From NCBI RefSeq assembly GCF_018882365.1, contig NZ_JACVOP010000003.1, forward strand, positions 1-64,000: a stretch of 64,000 bases of DNA. Direction: 5' to 3'. The translations under genes and the position numbers were made by a program. Under the pieces are notes generated by a model. That model was given only the letters and a program-made list of their open reading frames with translations. It ran no database searches and was not told the origin of the DNA. The stretch comes from Polynucleobacter sp. 71A-WALBACH (GTDB taxonomy: Bacteria > Pseudomonadota > Gammaproteobacteria > Burkholderiales > Burkholderiaceae). Positions 18,048 to 26,091 of the stretch are shown here, in pieces (the stretch's first letter is position 1; the number at the start of each line of letters is the position of its first letter).

Positions 18048-19400
18048 ATGAAAACAATTTCGATTGGCTGCGGCGCTGGATTTTCCGGTGATAGGACGGA
18101 TGTAGCCCTACCCGTTGTAAAAACCTTAATTGAGCGAGGTGGGCCAAGCGCCATTATTTTTGAGAATTTAGCCGAGCGCACGCTAGCCACCCATCAACTT
18201 ACAAAGCAATTGAACCCTGATCTGGGATATGAACCGCTACTGGAGTTAGAAATTAAACCAATTCTGGCCGATTGTTTAAGGCACGGCATCACTATTGTGG
18301 GCAATTTTGGCGCGGCTAACCCAAGAGGCGCCGCTAAGTTGATTTTGAAAATTGCAAAAGAGTTAAATCTTCCTGAGCCCCGTATTGCAGTGGTTGAGGG
18401 CGATGATCTATCTGGTGAGCGTGGTCGCAAAATTATTGAAGAGCATTTGGGTGACGAGTTTGATAGTAAAAAATTTGTCTGCGCAAACGCCTATCAAGGT
18501 GCCTTAGAAATTGCTCGAGCTATCCAATCTGGCGCGCAAATTGTTGTAGCGGGAAGAGTGGCCGACCCATCCCTTACTGTTGGTCCTGCTATGGCTCACT
18601 ACCAGTGGCGTACAGATCAATGGGATGAAATTGCTGGAGCCACTATGGCTGGCCACCTCTTGGAATGTGGCGCACAGGTAAGTGGTGGGTATTTCGCAGA
18701 CCCCGGCAAAAAGGAGGTGCCGGATATGCACGATGTTGGATTTCCAATTGCGGAAGTATTTCCGGATGGCTCGTGCATTCTCACTAAAGCCAACAACACT
18801 GGCGGTCTTGTAAGCATGCAAACAGTTAAGGAGCAGTTACTTTATGAGCTTCACGATCCTGCAGCGTATATCACTCCAGATGTTGTGGCAGATATCACTG
18901 AGGCAGCGGTAGAGGAATTGGGGAGGAATCAAGTTCGCCTGAGCGGGGTTAAGGGCCGCCCTCAAACATCCACCCTTAAGGCGAATGTGTTCTTTGATGG
19001 CGGCTGGTTTGGTGAGGGAGAAATTTCTTATGCAGGCCAAAATGCAGAAGGTCGCGCACGTTTGGCTATGGATATTCTGCAAAAAAGAATGGGGGTGATC
19101 ATGCACCTCCGCTTCGACCTAATTGGGGTATCTAGCATTCTTGGCGACGATAAAAACCATATGCTTGCACGGACCCCTATGACGAATTCCCAAGATATTC
19201 GCCTCAGAGTGGCAGGGCAACATCAGGATCTTGATGAGATCGACCACTTATTAAGAGAATTAACTGCCTTATGGACTGGGGGCCCCGCTGGCGGCGGCGG
19301 CGTGCGAGTTGGTAAGCGTCGCCGCCTCTCCACCCGTTCGTGCTTAGTCAATCGTAGCCACGCACCAGCGAACTTTTACTTCTTTAACACTCAGAATTAG
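18048..19400 (+). CDS. Acyclic terpene utilisation AtuA-like protein (DUF1446)
   Basis: 450 residues from ATG 18048 (MKTISIGCGAGFSGDRTDVA), the start usual for this family; a start at 18021 would add nine residues. Motifs typical of the family: GAGFSGDR, NFGAANPRGAAKLI, VVEGDDL, VVAGRVADPSLTVGPA and GHLLECGAQVSGGYFADP. AtuA was named from the citronellol/geraniol pathway of Pseudomonas, but its reaction is not established. The separate gene directly downstream encodes the small C-terminal domain that many homologues carry fused. First gene of a five-gene operon with a binding protein, an SDR and BKACE. Confidence 0.85.
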   Translation: MKTISIGCGAGFSGDRTDVALPVVKTLIERGGPSAIIFENLAERTLATHQLTKQLNPDLGYEPLLELEIKPILADCLRHGITIVGNFGAANPRGAAKLILKIAKELNLPEPRIAVVEGDDLSGERGRKIIEEHLGDEFDSKKFVCANAYQGALEIARAIQSGAQIVVAGRVADPSLTVGPAMAHYQWRTDQWDEIAGATMAGHLLECGAQVSGGYFADPGKKEVPDMHDVGFPIAEVFPDGSCILTKANNTGGLVSMQTVKEQLLYELHDPAAYITPDVVADITEAAVEELGRNQVRLSGVKGRPQTSTLKANVFFDGGWFGEGEISYAGQNAEGRARLAMDILQKRMGVIMHLRFDLIGVSSILGDDKNHMLARTPMTNSQDIRLRVAGQHQDLDEIDHLLRELTALWTGGPAGGGGVRVGKRRRLSTRSCLVNRSHAPANFYFFNTQN

Positions 19401-19408
19401 AGAAAAAG

Positions 19409-19717
19409 ATGACAAGAACCCTATATGAAATTGCTCATGCCAGAACTGGTGACAAAGGTAATATCTCCAATATCAGCCTCATTGCTTATAAGTCTGAAGA
19501 CTATGAGATTTTGGTGCGAGAAGTAACGGAAGAACGTGTCATCAAGCAATTTTCTGATCGTGCCCCCAGTAAAGTCACTCGCTATCTACTTCCTAAATTA
19601 CATGCGATGAACTTTGTTCTTCATGATGTCCTAGATGGCGGCGTGAATGACTCTTTGAATCTAGATATGCATGGCAAGTCACTTTCATTTCACTTGTTAA
19701 GCATGGCAATCGAATAA
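19409..19717 (+). CDS. AtuA C-terminal ferredoxin-fold-like domain as a separate protein
   Basis: 102 residues (MTRTLYEIAHARTGDKGNIS...). The ARTGDKGN motif and overall pattern match the domain found at the C-terminus of longer AtuA-like proteins. It starts 8 bases after the AtuA-like gene, so the two are translated together and presumably form one complex. A split of a usually fused protein is a good example of domain separation. Confidence 0.8.
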   Translation: MTRTLYEIAHARTGDKGNISNISLIAYKSEDYEILVREVTEERVIKQFSDRAPSKVTRYLLPKLHAMNFVLHDVLDGGVNDSLNLDMHGKSLSFHLLSMAIE

Positions 19718-19742
19718 AAAATAAAAATCCCTAGGAGACATC

Positions 19743-20711
19743 ATGAGCTATAAAAAAATCCTTAATGTTTTACTTTTGGCAATATCTATCAATATATTTT
19801 CGATAGCCGCGCTTGCGCAAAGCTTTCCGCAAAAACAAATAAAAATGATCGTGCCATTTCCACCTGGGTCAGCAACCGATATGGCCGCCAGAATTATGGG
19901 GCAACAAATCTCCAGCGCACTCGGGCAGCCAGTGGTTATCGATAATAAGCCCGGCGCGTCAGGATCAATCGCTGCCATGGAGGTTATTCGCTCTAACCCA
20001 GATGGCTACACACTTCTTTTCTCCTCCAATTCTGCGATCTCTTCTAATGTCGCCTTGCTCAAGAAGATTCCCTACGATCCCACTAAAGATTTCACCCCAA
20101 TCGTAGGGGTAGGTGAAAACATGTTGGTGCTTATTACCAAAAGTAGCAACCCTGCGAAGAATCTTCAAGAGCTCATAGCAAATGCCAAGCAAAGCCCTGG
20201 AAAAATGAGCGCTGGTTACGGTTCTTCAAGCTCACAAGTTTGTATTGCCTTATTAAATAAACTGGGCGGCATTGATGTGCTTTCAGTTCCCTACAAAGGA
20301 ATTCCACTAGCGATTAACGATGTGATGGGTGGCGCGCTAGATTTTACATTTGCTGATATTGGCAATGCACTTGCACAGACTAAGGGTGGAACGATGAAGA
20401 GCCTTGGAGTTACCGCACCCAAAAGAACTCCACTCGCCCCAGAATGGCCAGCTATCGCTGAGACACTCCCAGGATTTGATATTACCGCTTGGTTTGCTAT
20501 TGTTGGGCCAGCAGGAATTCCCAAGGATGTTGTTAATAAACTAAGTGCTGCAACCATGAGCGCCCTTAAAAAGCCCGATATAAAAGAGAAGTTGGCTGTA
20601 ATCGGTTTATCTCCTATGCCTTTAGGGCCAGATCAGCTGCAGGCTTTTATCTCAACAGAAATCACAAAATGGACTCGCCTCGTTAAAGAGGCCAACATTC
20701 AACCAGAGTAA
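19743..20711 (+). CDS. Bug/TctC-family periplasmic binding protein
   Basis: 322 residues with a signal peptide (MSYKKILNVLLLAISINIFS, ending near ALAQ), then FPQKQIKMIVPFPPGSATDMAAR and VPYKGIPLAINDVMGG. An AGGAG lies just before the start. It is in the middle of the AtuA-like/BKACE operon, 25 bases after the small domain gene and 5 bases before the SDR, so it is the uptake component of the pathway encoded there. No TctAB membrane genes accompany it. Confidence 0.93.
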   Translation: MSYKKILNVLLLAISINIFSIAALAQSFPQKQIKMIVPFPPGSATDMAARIMGQQISSALGQPVVIDNKPGASGSIAAMEVIRSNPDGYTLLFSSNSAISSNVALLKKIPYDPTKDFTPIVGVGENMLVLITKSSNPAKNLQELIANAKQSPGKMSAGYGSSSSQVCIALLNKLGGIDVLSVPYKGIPLAINDVMGGALDFTFADIGNALAQTKGGTMKSLGVTAPKRTPLAPEWPAIAETLPGFDITAWFAIVGPAGIPKDVVNKLSAATMSALKKPDIKEKLAVIGLSPMPLGPDQLQAFISTEITKWTRLVKEANIQPE

Positions 20712-20716
20712 AAAAT

Positions 20717-21463
20717 ATGAAGAAAGTAATGTTAGTTACTGGCGCAAGTCGTGGAATTGGAGCAAGTGTTGCCCTCATGGCTGGACTGCGAGGTTATCGA
20801 GTCGCAATTAATTATGTGAAAGATCAAGTTTCTGCCAATAAAGTGGTTCAAGCGATTGAAGCTGCCGGTGGGGAAGCTATTGCTATTCAGGCAGATGTGG
20901 GCGATTTTAAGGCAGCAGAGGGAATGTTTAAGGCGGTTGATCGGAAATGGGGACGCCTAGACGTTTTGGTAAATAACGCAGGAATGTTGGCAAATTTTCG
21001 TGTAGAAGATGTAACGGATGAAAATGTTTCTCAGATTTTCAGAACTAATGTCTTTAGTACTTATTTCTGTTCTCGCGAAGCCGTCAGGAGGATGTCTACA
21101 AAACATGGGGGTGCTGGCGGAGTTATTGTAAATCTGAGTTCGGTAGCCGCTAGGCTCGGAGGGCTCGGTGGTGGATCGGGATATGCTGCAACTAAAGCAG
21201 CAATAAGCACTTTCACACTTGCATTAGCAAAAGAAGTTGGTCATGAAGGCATTAGGGTGAATGCAGTAAGTCCGGGTCTCATCGAAACTGAGATCCATAA
21301 CGTGCATGGCGGCATTGCGCATATGCAAGAGCTTGCAAAAACAGCGGTACCCATGGGTCGTCATGGAAGCGCCGATGAAGTAGCAGAAGCTATCCTATGG
21401 CTTGCTTCAGATGCATCATCTTATGTTGATGGTGTGGTGCTAGATGTATCGGGCGGGAGATAA
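20717..21463 (+). CDS. Short-chain dehydrogenase/reductase, FabG-like
   Basis: 248 residues with TGASRGIG near the N-terminus, NNAG, the catalytic serine in NLSSVAARLGG, YAATK and the end SSYVDGVVLDVSGGR, all characteristic of FabG-like SDRs. In this operon the likely job is oxidation of a beta-hydroxy acid or its CoA ester to the beta-keto acid that BKACE cleaves. That is inference from the neighbour, which starts 2 bases later. Confidence 0.88.
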   Translation: MKKVMLVTGASRGIGASVALMAGLRGYRVAINYVKDQVSANKVVQAIEAAGGEAIAIQADVGDFKAAEGMFKAVDRKWGRLDVLVNNAGMLANFRVEDVTDENVSQIFRTNVFSTYFCSREAVRRMSTKHGGAGGVIVNLSSVAARLGGLGGGSGYAATKAAISTFTLALAKEVGHEGIRVNAVSPGLIETEIHNVHGGIAHMQELAKTAVPMGRHGSADEVAEAILWLASDASSYVDGVVLDVSGGR

Positions 21464-21465
21464 CT

Positions 21466-22398
21466 ATGTCAAATAAACGAAAAGTAATTATTACCTGCGC
21501 GGTCACGGGGTCTATTCACACGCCATCGATGTCACCCTATCTACCTATCACCCCGAAACAAATTTCTGACGCAGCGGTTGAGGCACATAATGCTGGCGCC
21601 GCCATTGTTCATCTGCATGCCAGGAATCCTCAGGATGGCAGGCCAATTCAAACACCTCAAGCATTCCGGGAGTTTGTATCCGATATTAAAGCGCGAAGTA
21701 ATGCGATTATTAATATCACCACTGGCGGTGCGCCTTCAATGACGGTGGAAGAGAGATTTCAGCCTGCCTTGGAGCTCAAACCGGAGCTTGCTTCATTGAA
21801 TATGGGCTCGATGAATTTTGGATTATTTCCTATGTTGAAGCGTTATACAGAATTTAAGTACCCCTGGGAAAGACCTTTTCTTGACGGTACTAAGGATCTG
21901 GTTTTTAAAAATACCTTTGCTGATATTGAGCATGTATTAAGGTGCGGCAGAGAAAATGGAACCCGTTTTGAGTTTGAATGCTATGACACCGCGCATTTGT
22001 ATAATCTCGCGCACTTTCTCGATCGTAAACTTGCTACGCCACCGCTGTTTGTGCAAACCGTCTTCGGTATTTTGGGTGGTATTGGTGGACACCCAGATGA
22101 TGTCGCCCACTTAAAGCGAACAGCTGATCGTTTGTTTGGTGATGATTTTATTTGGTCGGTACTAGGGGCTGGAAAATCTCAAATGGGGATTGCCAGTATT
22201 TCCGCAACCCAGGGTGGACATGTTCGTGTCGGCTTAGAGGATTCTTTGTGGATGGGTCCTGGAAGTTTGGCTCAAAGTAATGCCGATCAAGTGCATCTCA
22301 TTCGCAATATTCTTGAGTCTCTTGGATTGGATATTGCAACTCCTGATGAAGCTCGATTATTACTTCAGCTAAAGGGAGCAAGCCAGGTGAATTTTTAA
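21466..22398 (+). CDS. BKACE family beta-keto acid cleavage enzyme (DUF849)
   Basis: 310 residues. The zinc-binding VHLHAR (His49 and His51) follows KVIITCAVTGSIHTPSMSPY, and GAGKSQMGIASIS appears late, as in 3-keto-5-aminohexanoate cleavage enzyme. The family condenses a beta-keto acid with acetyl-CoA, giving acetoacetate and a shortened CoA ester. The natural substrate varies widely between members. As last gene of the operon, after an SDR, it suggests a route of beta-hydroxy acid oxidation followed by carbon-carbon cleavage. Confidence 0.9.
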   Translation: MSNKRKVIITCAVTGSIHTPSMSPYLPITPKQISDAAVEAHNAGAAIVHLHARNPQDGRPIQTPQAFREFVSDIKARSNAIINITTGGAPSMTVEERFQPALELKPELASLNMGSMNFGLFPMLKRYTEFKYPWERPFLDGTKDLVFKNTFADIEHVLRCGRENGTRFEFECYDTAHLYNLAHFLDRKLATPPLFVQTVFGILGGIGGHPDDVAHLKRTADRLFGDDFIWSVLGAGKSQMGIASISATQGGHVRVGLEDSLWMGPGSLAQSNADQVHLIRNILESLGLDIATPDEARLLLQLKGASQVNF

Positions 22399-22463
22399 TT
22401 CATTGTTGCTGAGGCGGCTATAAAAAATAGAAATCACTGCACACCTTGGGGTAATACATATTA

Positions 22464-22520
22464 ATGCTGGCGGATCAAATGAGATCTTAGATTGAGACCG
22501 ATGGATTAAAAATTCGCCAG
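22464..22520. repeat. Inverted repeat in the gap after the BKACE operon
   Basis: GCTGGCG and CGCCAGC are separated by about 43 bases, in the 173-base gap between BKACE and the convergent IclR gene. No T-run follows, so it is a weak terminator candidate; it may be insertion-sequence debris. Nothing else is seen in the gap. Confidence 0.3.
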
Positions 22521-22571
22521 CAAAGTGGCATACGTCAATATCGGCTGTGGGTCGGATTCTGTCCTTAGGGT

Positions 22572-23342
22572 TTAGCTGGTGTGAAGGGCGGCTAAGGTCT
22601 TATTTTTCACCTCAATTAACTGCTTTGCATATTTTTCTAGGTTCGGATGTCTGCCAGATTGAACTCTTAAACTGAGATTTAGTGCTATTGGATCAGGGTG
22701 ATTTGGCGGGGTTAGGGGTACTCCGACCGCATGAAGTTCCTTTCGATATGTTCCTCTTATGATGCAATAGCCACATTCGTTAATTTGTGAAAATGAAGCC
22801 TTAATATCCGAAATTATTTTATTAGCAGACCCTTTATATTTCGATTGAAAAATATTCATGAGGTAATTAAATTTTTGTTTATCAAGGCTATAAAGTAGCG
22901 CATGACCGATGGCAGTATATAAAACTGGTCTGGTGGTCCCAATTTCAGGTATGCTCAGCCACTGCTCTTCTGGCCTAAAGCTTTCTACATAAACTGCGTC
23001 AAAATTATCTAGGACGGCCATAGAGGTTTGACCGAGAGACTTGTCTGTGAGTTCTTTCATCCAATTTCTTGCAATGTGCCTCTCTGGCATATTTGCAATT
23101 ACTGGGTAGCCCAGCTTTAGCACTCCATAACCAAGTTGATACTTTCTTTCATGAGGTGCTTTATTAAGCAATCCTAAATCGCAAAGGGTATTGGTTATGC
23201 GGGCTACTGTTGATGGTGGAAGATCAAGTAATTCACTCAGCCTTTTATTTCCTATCACAGGCTCTGAATGGCTAAAACATCTAAGCAAATCTATACCGCT
23301 TTTAATTGTTGAGCTGTAATTTTTTACATTTTTGACAGTCAT
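22572..23342 (-). CDS. IclR-family transcriptional regulator
   Basis: 256 residues from ATG 23342, preceded by AAAGGTGG at good spacing; a GTG nine bases further up is possible. The winged helix is visible (IKSGIDLLRCFSHSEPVIGN, then KRLSELLDLPPSTVARITNTL) and the C-terminal IclR effector domain follows (GQTSMAVLDNFDAVYVESFR). It diverges from the Bug/ThDP-enzyme operon, with a perfect 19-bp palindrome between them. Likely control of that operon in response to its substrate. Confidence 0.9.
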   Translation of the reverse strand: MTVKNVKNYSSTIKSGIDLLRCFSHSEPVIGNKRLSELLDLPPSTVARITNTLCDLGLLNKAPHERKYQLGYGVLKLGYPVIANMPERHIARNWMKELTDKSLGQTSMAVLDNFDAVYVESFRPEEQWLSIPEIGTTRPVLYTAIGHALLYSLDKQKFNYLMNIFQSKYKGSANKIISDIKASFSQINECGYCIIRGTYRKELHAVGVPLTPPNHPDPIALNLSLRVQSGRHPNLEKYAKQLIEVKNKTLAALHTS

Positions 23343-23355
23343 GCTTGCCACCTTT

Positions 23356-23374
23356 AATTCCGATAATCGGAATT
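23356..23374. promoter_or_regulatory. Perfect 19-bp palindrome, probable IclR operator
   Basis: AATTCCGATAATCGGAATT has 9-base arms around one base. It lies 13 bases upstream of the IclR start and 50 bases upstream of the Bug start. IclR-family operators are commonly short palindromes of the TTCCG...CGGAA kind. Prediction only. Confidence 0.6.
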
Positions 23375-23424
23375 ATATTTTAACTATTACAGATAATCTT
23401 TGATCATCAATTTTGGGGAAAACG

Positions 23425-24396
23425 ATGAGAAAAACTATTGCTATGATTGGGTTGTTGTTTTCCTTTCTGTGTTTATCTGCTTCGGCCGTAGCGCAGGAAT
23501 CTTGGCCGTCAAAGCCAATTAAGATTTTGATCCCATTTAGCCCGGGTGCATTAACTGATGTAATTGCTCGAATGTATGGTGTGGAGTTGAGTAAAAAGTT
23601 TGGTGTTTCGGTGATTATCGAAAATATTTCGGGGGCGGGGGGTGTAACAGCGGGAAAAATACTGAAATCATTGCCTGCAGATGGCTATACGCTTATGTTT
23701 GTTTCGTCTGGACATGCTGTTAACCCAAGCTTAAAGAAAGAGCTTCCATTTAATACGTTAAAGGATTTTTCCGGGGTTGCTCTTGTAGCAAGTTCGCCCG
23801 CATTAATAATAGTTAACGCCAATTCGCAATTTAAGACCTTAGGTGAGTTAATTGAGTACTCGAAAAAAAATCCAGATAAATTAAATTACGGATCCGCAGG
23901 AATTGGCTCTGCTACCCATCTGGCAGGTGAGTACTTTTTAATGGAAACAAACATTAAATTAACTCATATTCCATATAAAGGTGTTCAAGAAGCAGTTAGC
24001 GAGGTTTTTGCACAGCGAATCGATACTGCTTTCCCTCCGATTGCATTGGCATTGCCATTTATTAATGACGGACGTATAAGGGCGCTGGCAAATACTGGGG
24101 CTAGACGCTCTAGTTTATTACCTAATGTGCCCACAGTAGCTGAGAGTGGGTACAAAGATTTTGACTATCGCATTTGGTATGGGTTTGTTATGAGATCAAA
24201 TGCTCCAAAAAATATCATGGATAAATTCGCAAATGAAATTAAGTTAATTTCAATGAATCCAGAAATTATTGCTAAATTTGAATCGCAAGGATTAGAGCCA
24301 TCCGATATATATATGGATGCGTTTGATAAGTACATCGGATCTGAAATTAATAAATTTGGAAAAATTATTAAAGCAGCAGGCATTCAACCAGACTAA
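23425..24396 (+). CDS. Bug/TctC-family periplasmic binding protein
   Basis: 323 residues from ATG 23425, behind GGGGAA; the in-frame TTG at 23413 is ignored. Signal peptide (MRKTIAMIGLLFSFLCLSAS, ending near AVAQ), then WPSKPIKILIPFSPGALTDVIAR and HIPYKGVQEAVSEVF. First gene of the operon that continues with a ThDP enzyme, a GMC oxidoreductase and a CMD-like protein; it presumably collects their substrate. No membrane subunits nearby. Confidence 0.93.
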   Translation: MRKTIAMIGLLFSFLCLSASAVAQESWPSKPIKILIPFSPGALTDVIARMYGVELSKKFGVSVIIENISGAGGVTAGKILKSLPADGYTLMFVSSGHAVNPSLKKELPFNTLKDFSGVALVASSPALIIVNANSQFKTLGELIEYSKKNPDKLNYGSAGIGSATHLAGEYFLMETNIKLTHIPYKGVQEAVSEVFAQRIDTAFPPIALALPFINDGRIRALANTGARRSSLLPNVPTVAESGYKDFDYRIWYGFVMRSNAPKNIMDKFANEIKLISMNPEIIAKFESQGLEPSDIYMDAFDKYIGSEINKFGKIIKAAGIQPD

Positions 24397-24405
24397 AAGG
24401 CGGGT

Positions 24406-26091
24406 ATGAAAGAAATTATTGGTGGAAAAATTGTAGTCAACTCTTTAATAGAGGAAGGTGTAAATACCGCTTTTGGTTTAATTGGCTCTGCAGGTATGGA
24501 AATTTTCGATGGGTTGTATGATGCAAAATCTATCAAGTTTATTGGGGTTCGGGATGAGCGAACGGGTACCCATATGGCTGATGGTTATGCAAGGGCATCG
24601 GGGAAGCCTGGCGTATTTATTGCAGGTCAAAATGGTCCCGGAGTTACAAATTTAGTTACGGGATTGGCTCAAGCCAAAGCTGCGCTTTCGCCAGTTGTTG
24701 CTATTGCAGGTTCGCTATCTTCAGCCCATCAATATCGAGATGCATTTCAAGAGGTTGATCAGACTTCATTATTATCAACAGTAACGAAGCGATCGGTTTT
24801 GATCCCAAGTACAGATAGGATTGCCGAGTTAATGAGGGATGGCTTTCGGACCGCAACAACCCCAAAACAAGGACCTGTCGCACTAAATATACCTCGAGAT
24901 GTTTTATCTAAGAGTATTACTCAGACCGAAGACTATATCCCAAAGGGTAGGCAATTCGACTTTATTTGTGGGGCTTCTGCAACCTCTATTGAGAACGCTG
25001 TAAAAATTGTTTCAAAAGCAAAGTCGCCATTAATTTTAGTTGGCGGTGGAGTTAAAAATGGTCGTCAATCCAAATTAGTTGAAAAATTAGCTACTTTATT
25101 GTATGCGCCAGTGGCAATGTCGCCTGGTCATGGGGATGCCGTATCTTGTGATTTTGATTTGTATGCTGGACAAGTGGGTCCTCGGGGCAATGTTGTTGCT
25201 TCGAATTTAATGAAGAAAGCAGATGTCATTTTGGCGATTGGAACCCGAATTGGGTTCAATACAACTTTTTATAGTTACGAAAACATCAATTCAAATGCAA
25301 AGATTATTCAGGTTGAATTAGACCCTTTGGCAATTGGTAGATTTTTTCCAGTAGAGATTGGGATTTATGCAGATTCTGGCGAATTTATATCTTCCTTAAT
25401 TCATGCGTTAGCCGGGCATCACCGATCAGCAGAAGTTTTTTCCTGGACTAGTGACTTCTTAGAAAAAAGAAAACATTTTTTAGCGGAGCGTGAGAGTTTT
25501 TCTTCTACAAGTGCCCTAATTCAACCTGCCCAGTTGTATCGTTCAATTAGGCACTTAGCTCCAAAAGACTCTGCATATACTATGGATGCAGGCACCTTAT
25601 GTTTGCAGGCTACCGATAACCTCAATTATGCTCAGCCACCAAGCCTATTCACACCTTTAGATTTTGGTCTGGTTGGTTTTTCATATGCCTGTGGGTTGGG
25701 TGTGAAATTAGCATGTCCAGATAGAACTGTCATCAGTCTTATGGGTGATGGCGGTTTTGGAATGACTTCCAGTGAACTTGGAACTGCCGCACAATACCAA
25801 ATTAATTCAATTTGTATTGTCATGAATAATGGGTGTTGGGGAGCTGAAAAAGCCTACCAGAAAGATTTTTTTGGTAAACGCTATATGGGTGCGGATGTGC
25901 CAAACCCACCATACGATAAATTAGCCGAGCTATGGGGCGCAAAGGGCTATAGAGCATCAAGCATCAAAGAATTTGAAAGAGTATTTGTTGATGCCCTATC
26001 GGCTAATGCCCCGGCAGTAATAGATGTCTCAGTTGACCCTAATGCATTGTTTAGCTTCAGAAGGGATTCATTTGCGCACCGGGCAAAATAA
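24406..26091 (+). CDS. Thiamine-diphosphate enzyme, acetolactate synthase/Xsc-like
   Basis: 561 residues with the three domains of the acetohydroxyacid synthase superfamily. The catalytic glutamate is Glu51 in RDERTGTHMADGYARASG. The ThDP-binding motif is GDGGFGMTSSELGTAAQYQ from Gly447 to NNG at 474-476. WGAEK at 478-482 and the GQNGPGVTN and LNIPRD stretches are also found in sulfoacetaldehyde acetyltransferase (Xsc), which makes a C2-transferring or desulfonating role imaginable. It could equally be a 2-oxoacid decarboxylase or ligase. No phosphotransacetylase is nearby to support a true Xsc. The stop codon overlaps the next start (TAATG). Confidence 0.82.
   Translation: MKEIIGGKIVVNSLIEEGVNTAFGLIGSAGMEIFDGLYDAKSIKFIGVRDERTGTHMADGYARASGKPGVFIAGQNGPGVTNLVTGLAQAKAALSPVVAIAGSLSSAHQYRDAFQEVDQTSLLSTVTKRSVLIPSTDRIAELMRDGFRTATTPKQGPVALNIPRDVLSKSITQTEDYIPKGRQFDFICGASATSIENAVKIVSKAKSPLILVGGGVKNGRQSKLVEKLATLLYAPVAMSPGHGDAVSCDFDLYAGQVGPRGNVVASNLMKKADVILAIGTRIGFNTTFYSYENINSNAKIIQVELDPLAIGRFFPVEIGIYADSGEFISSLIHALAGHHRSAEVFSWTSDFLEKRKHFLAERESFSSTSALIQPAQLYRSIRHLAPKDSAYTMDAGTLCLQATDNLNYAQPPSLFTPLDFGLVGFSYACGLGVKLACPDRTVISLMGDGGFGMTSSELGTAAQYQINSICIVMNNGCWGAEKAYQKDFFGKRYMGADVPNPPYDKLAELWGAKGYRASSIKEFERVFVDALSANAPAVIDVSVDPNALFSFRRDSFAHRAK

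Noticed and set aside
24406-26091. True sulfoacetaldehyde acetyltransferase (xsc)
   Set aside because: Shared motifs are suggestive, yet no pta or sulfite-export gene accompanies it and the catalytic region differs. Reported only as Xsc-like.
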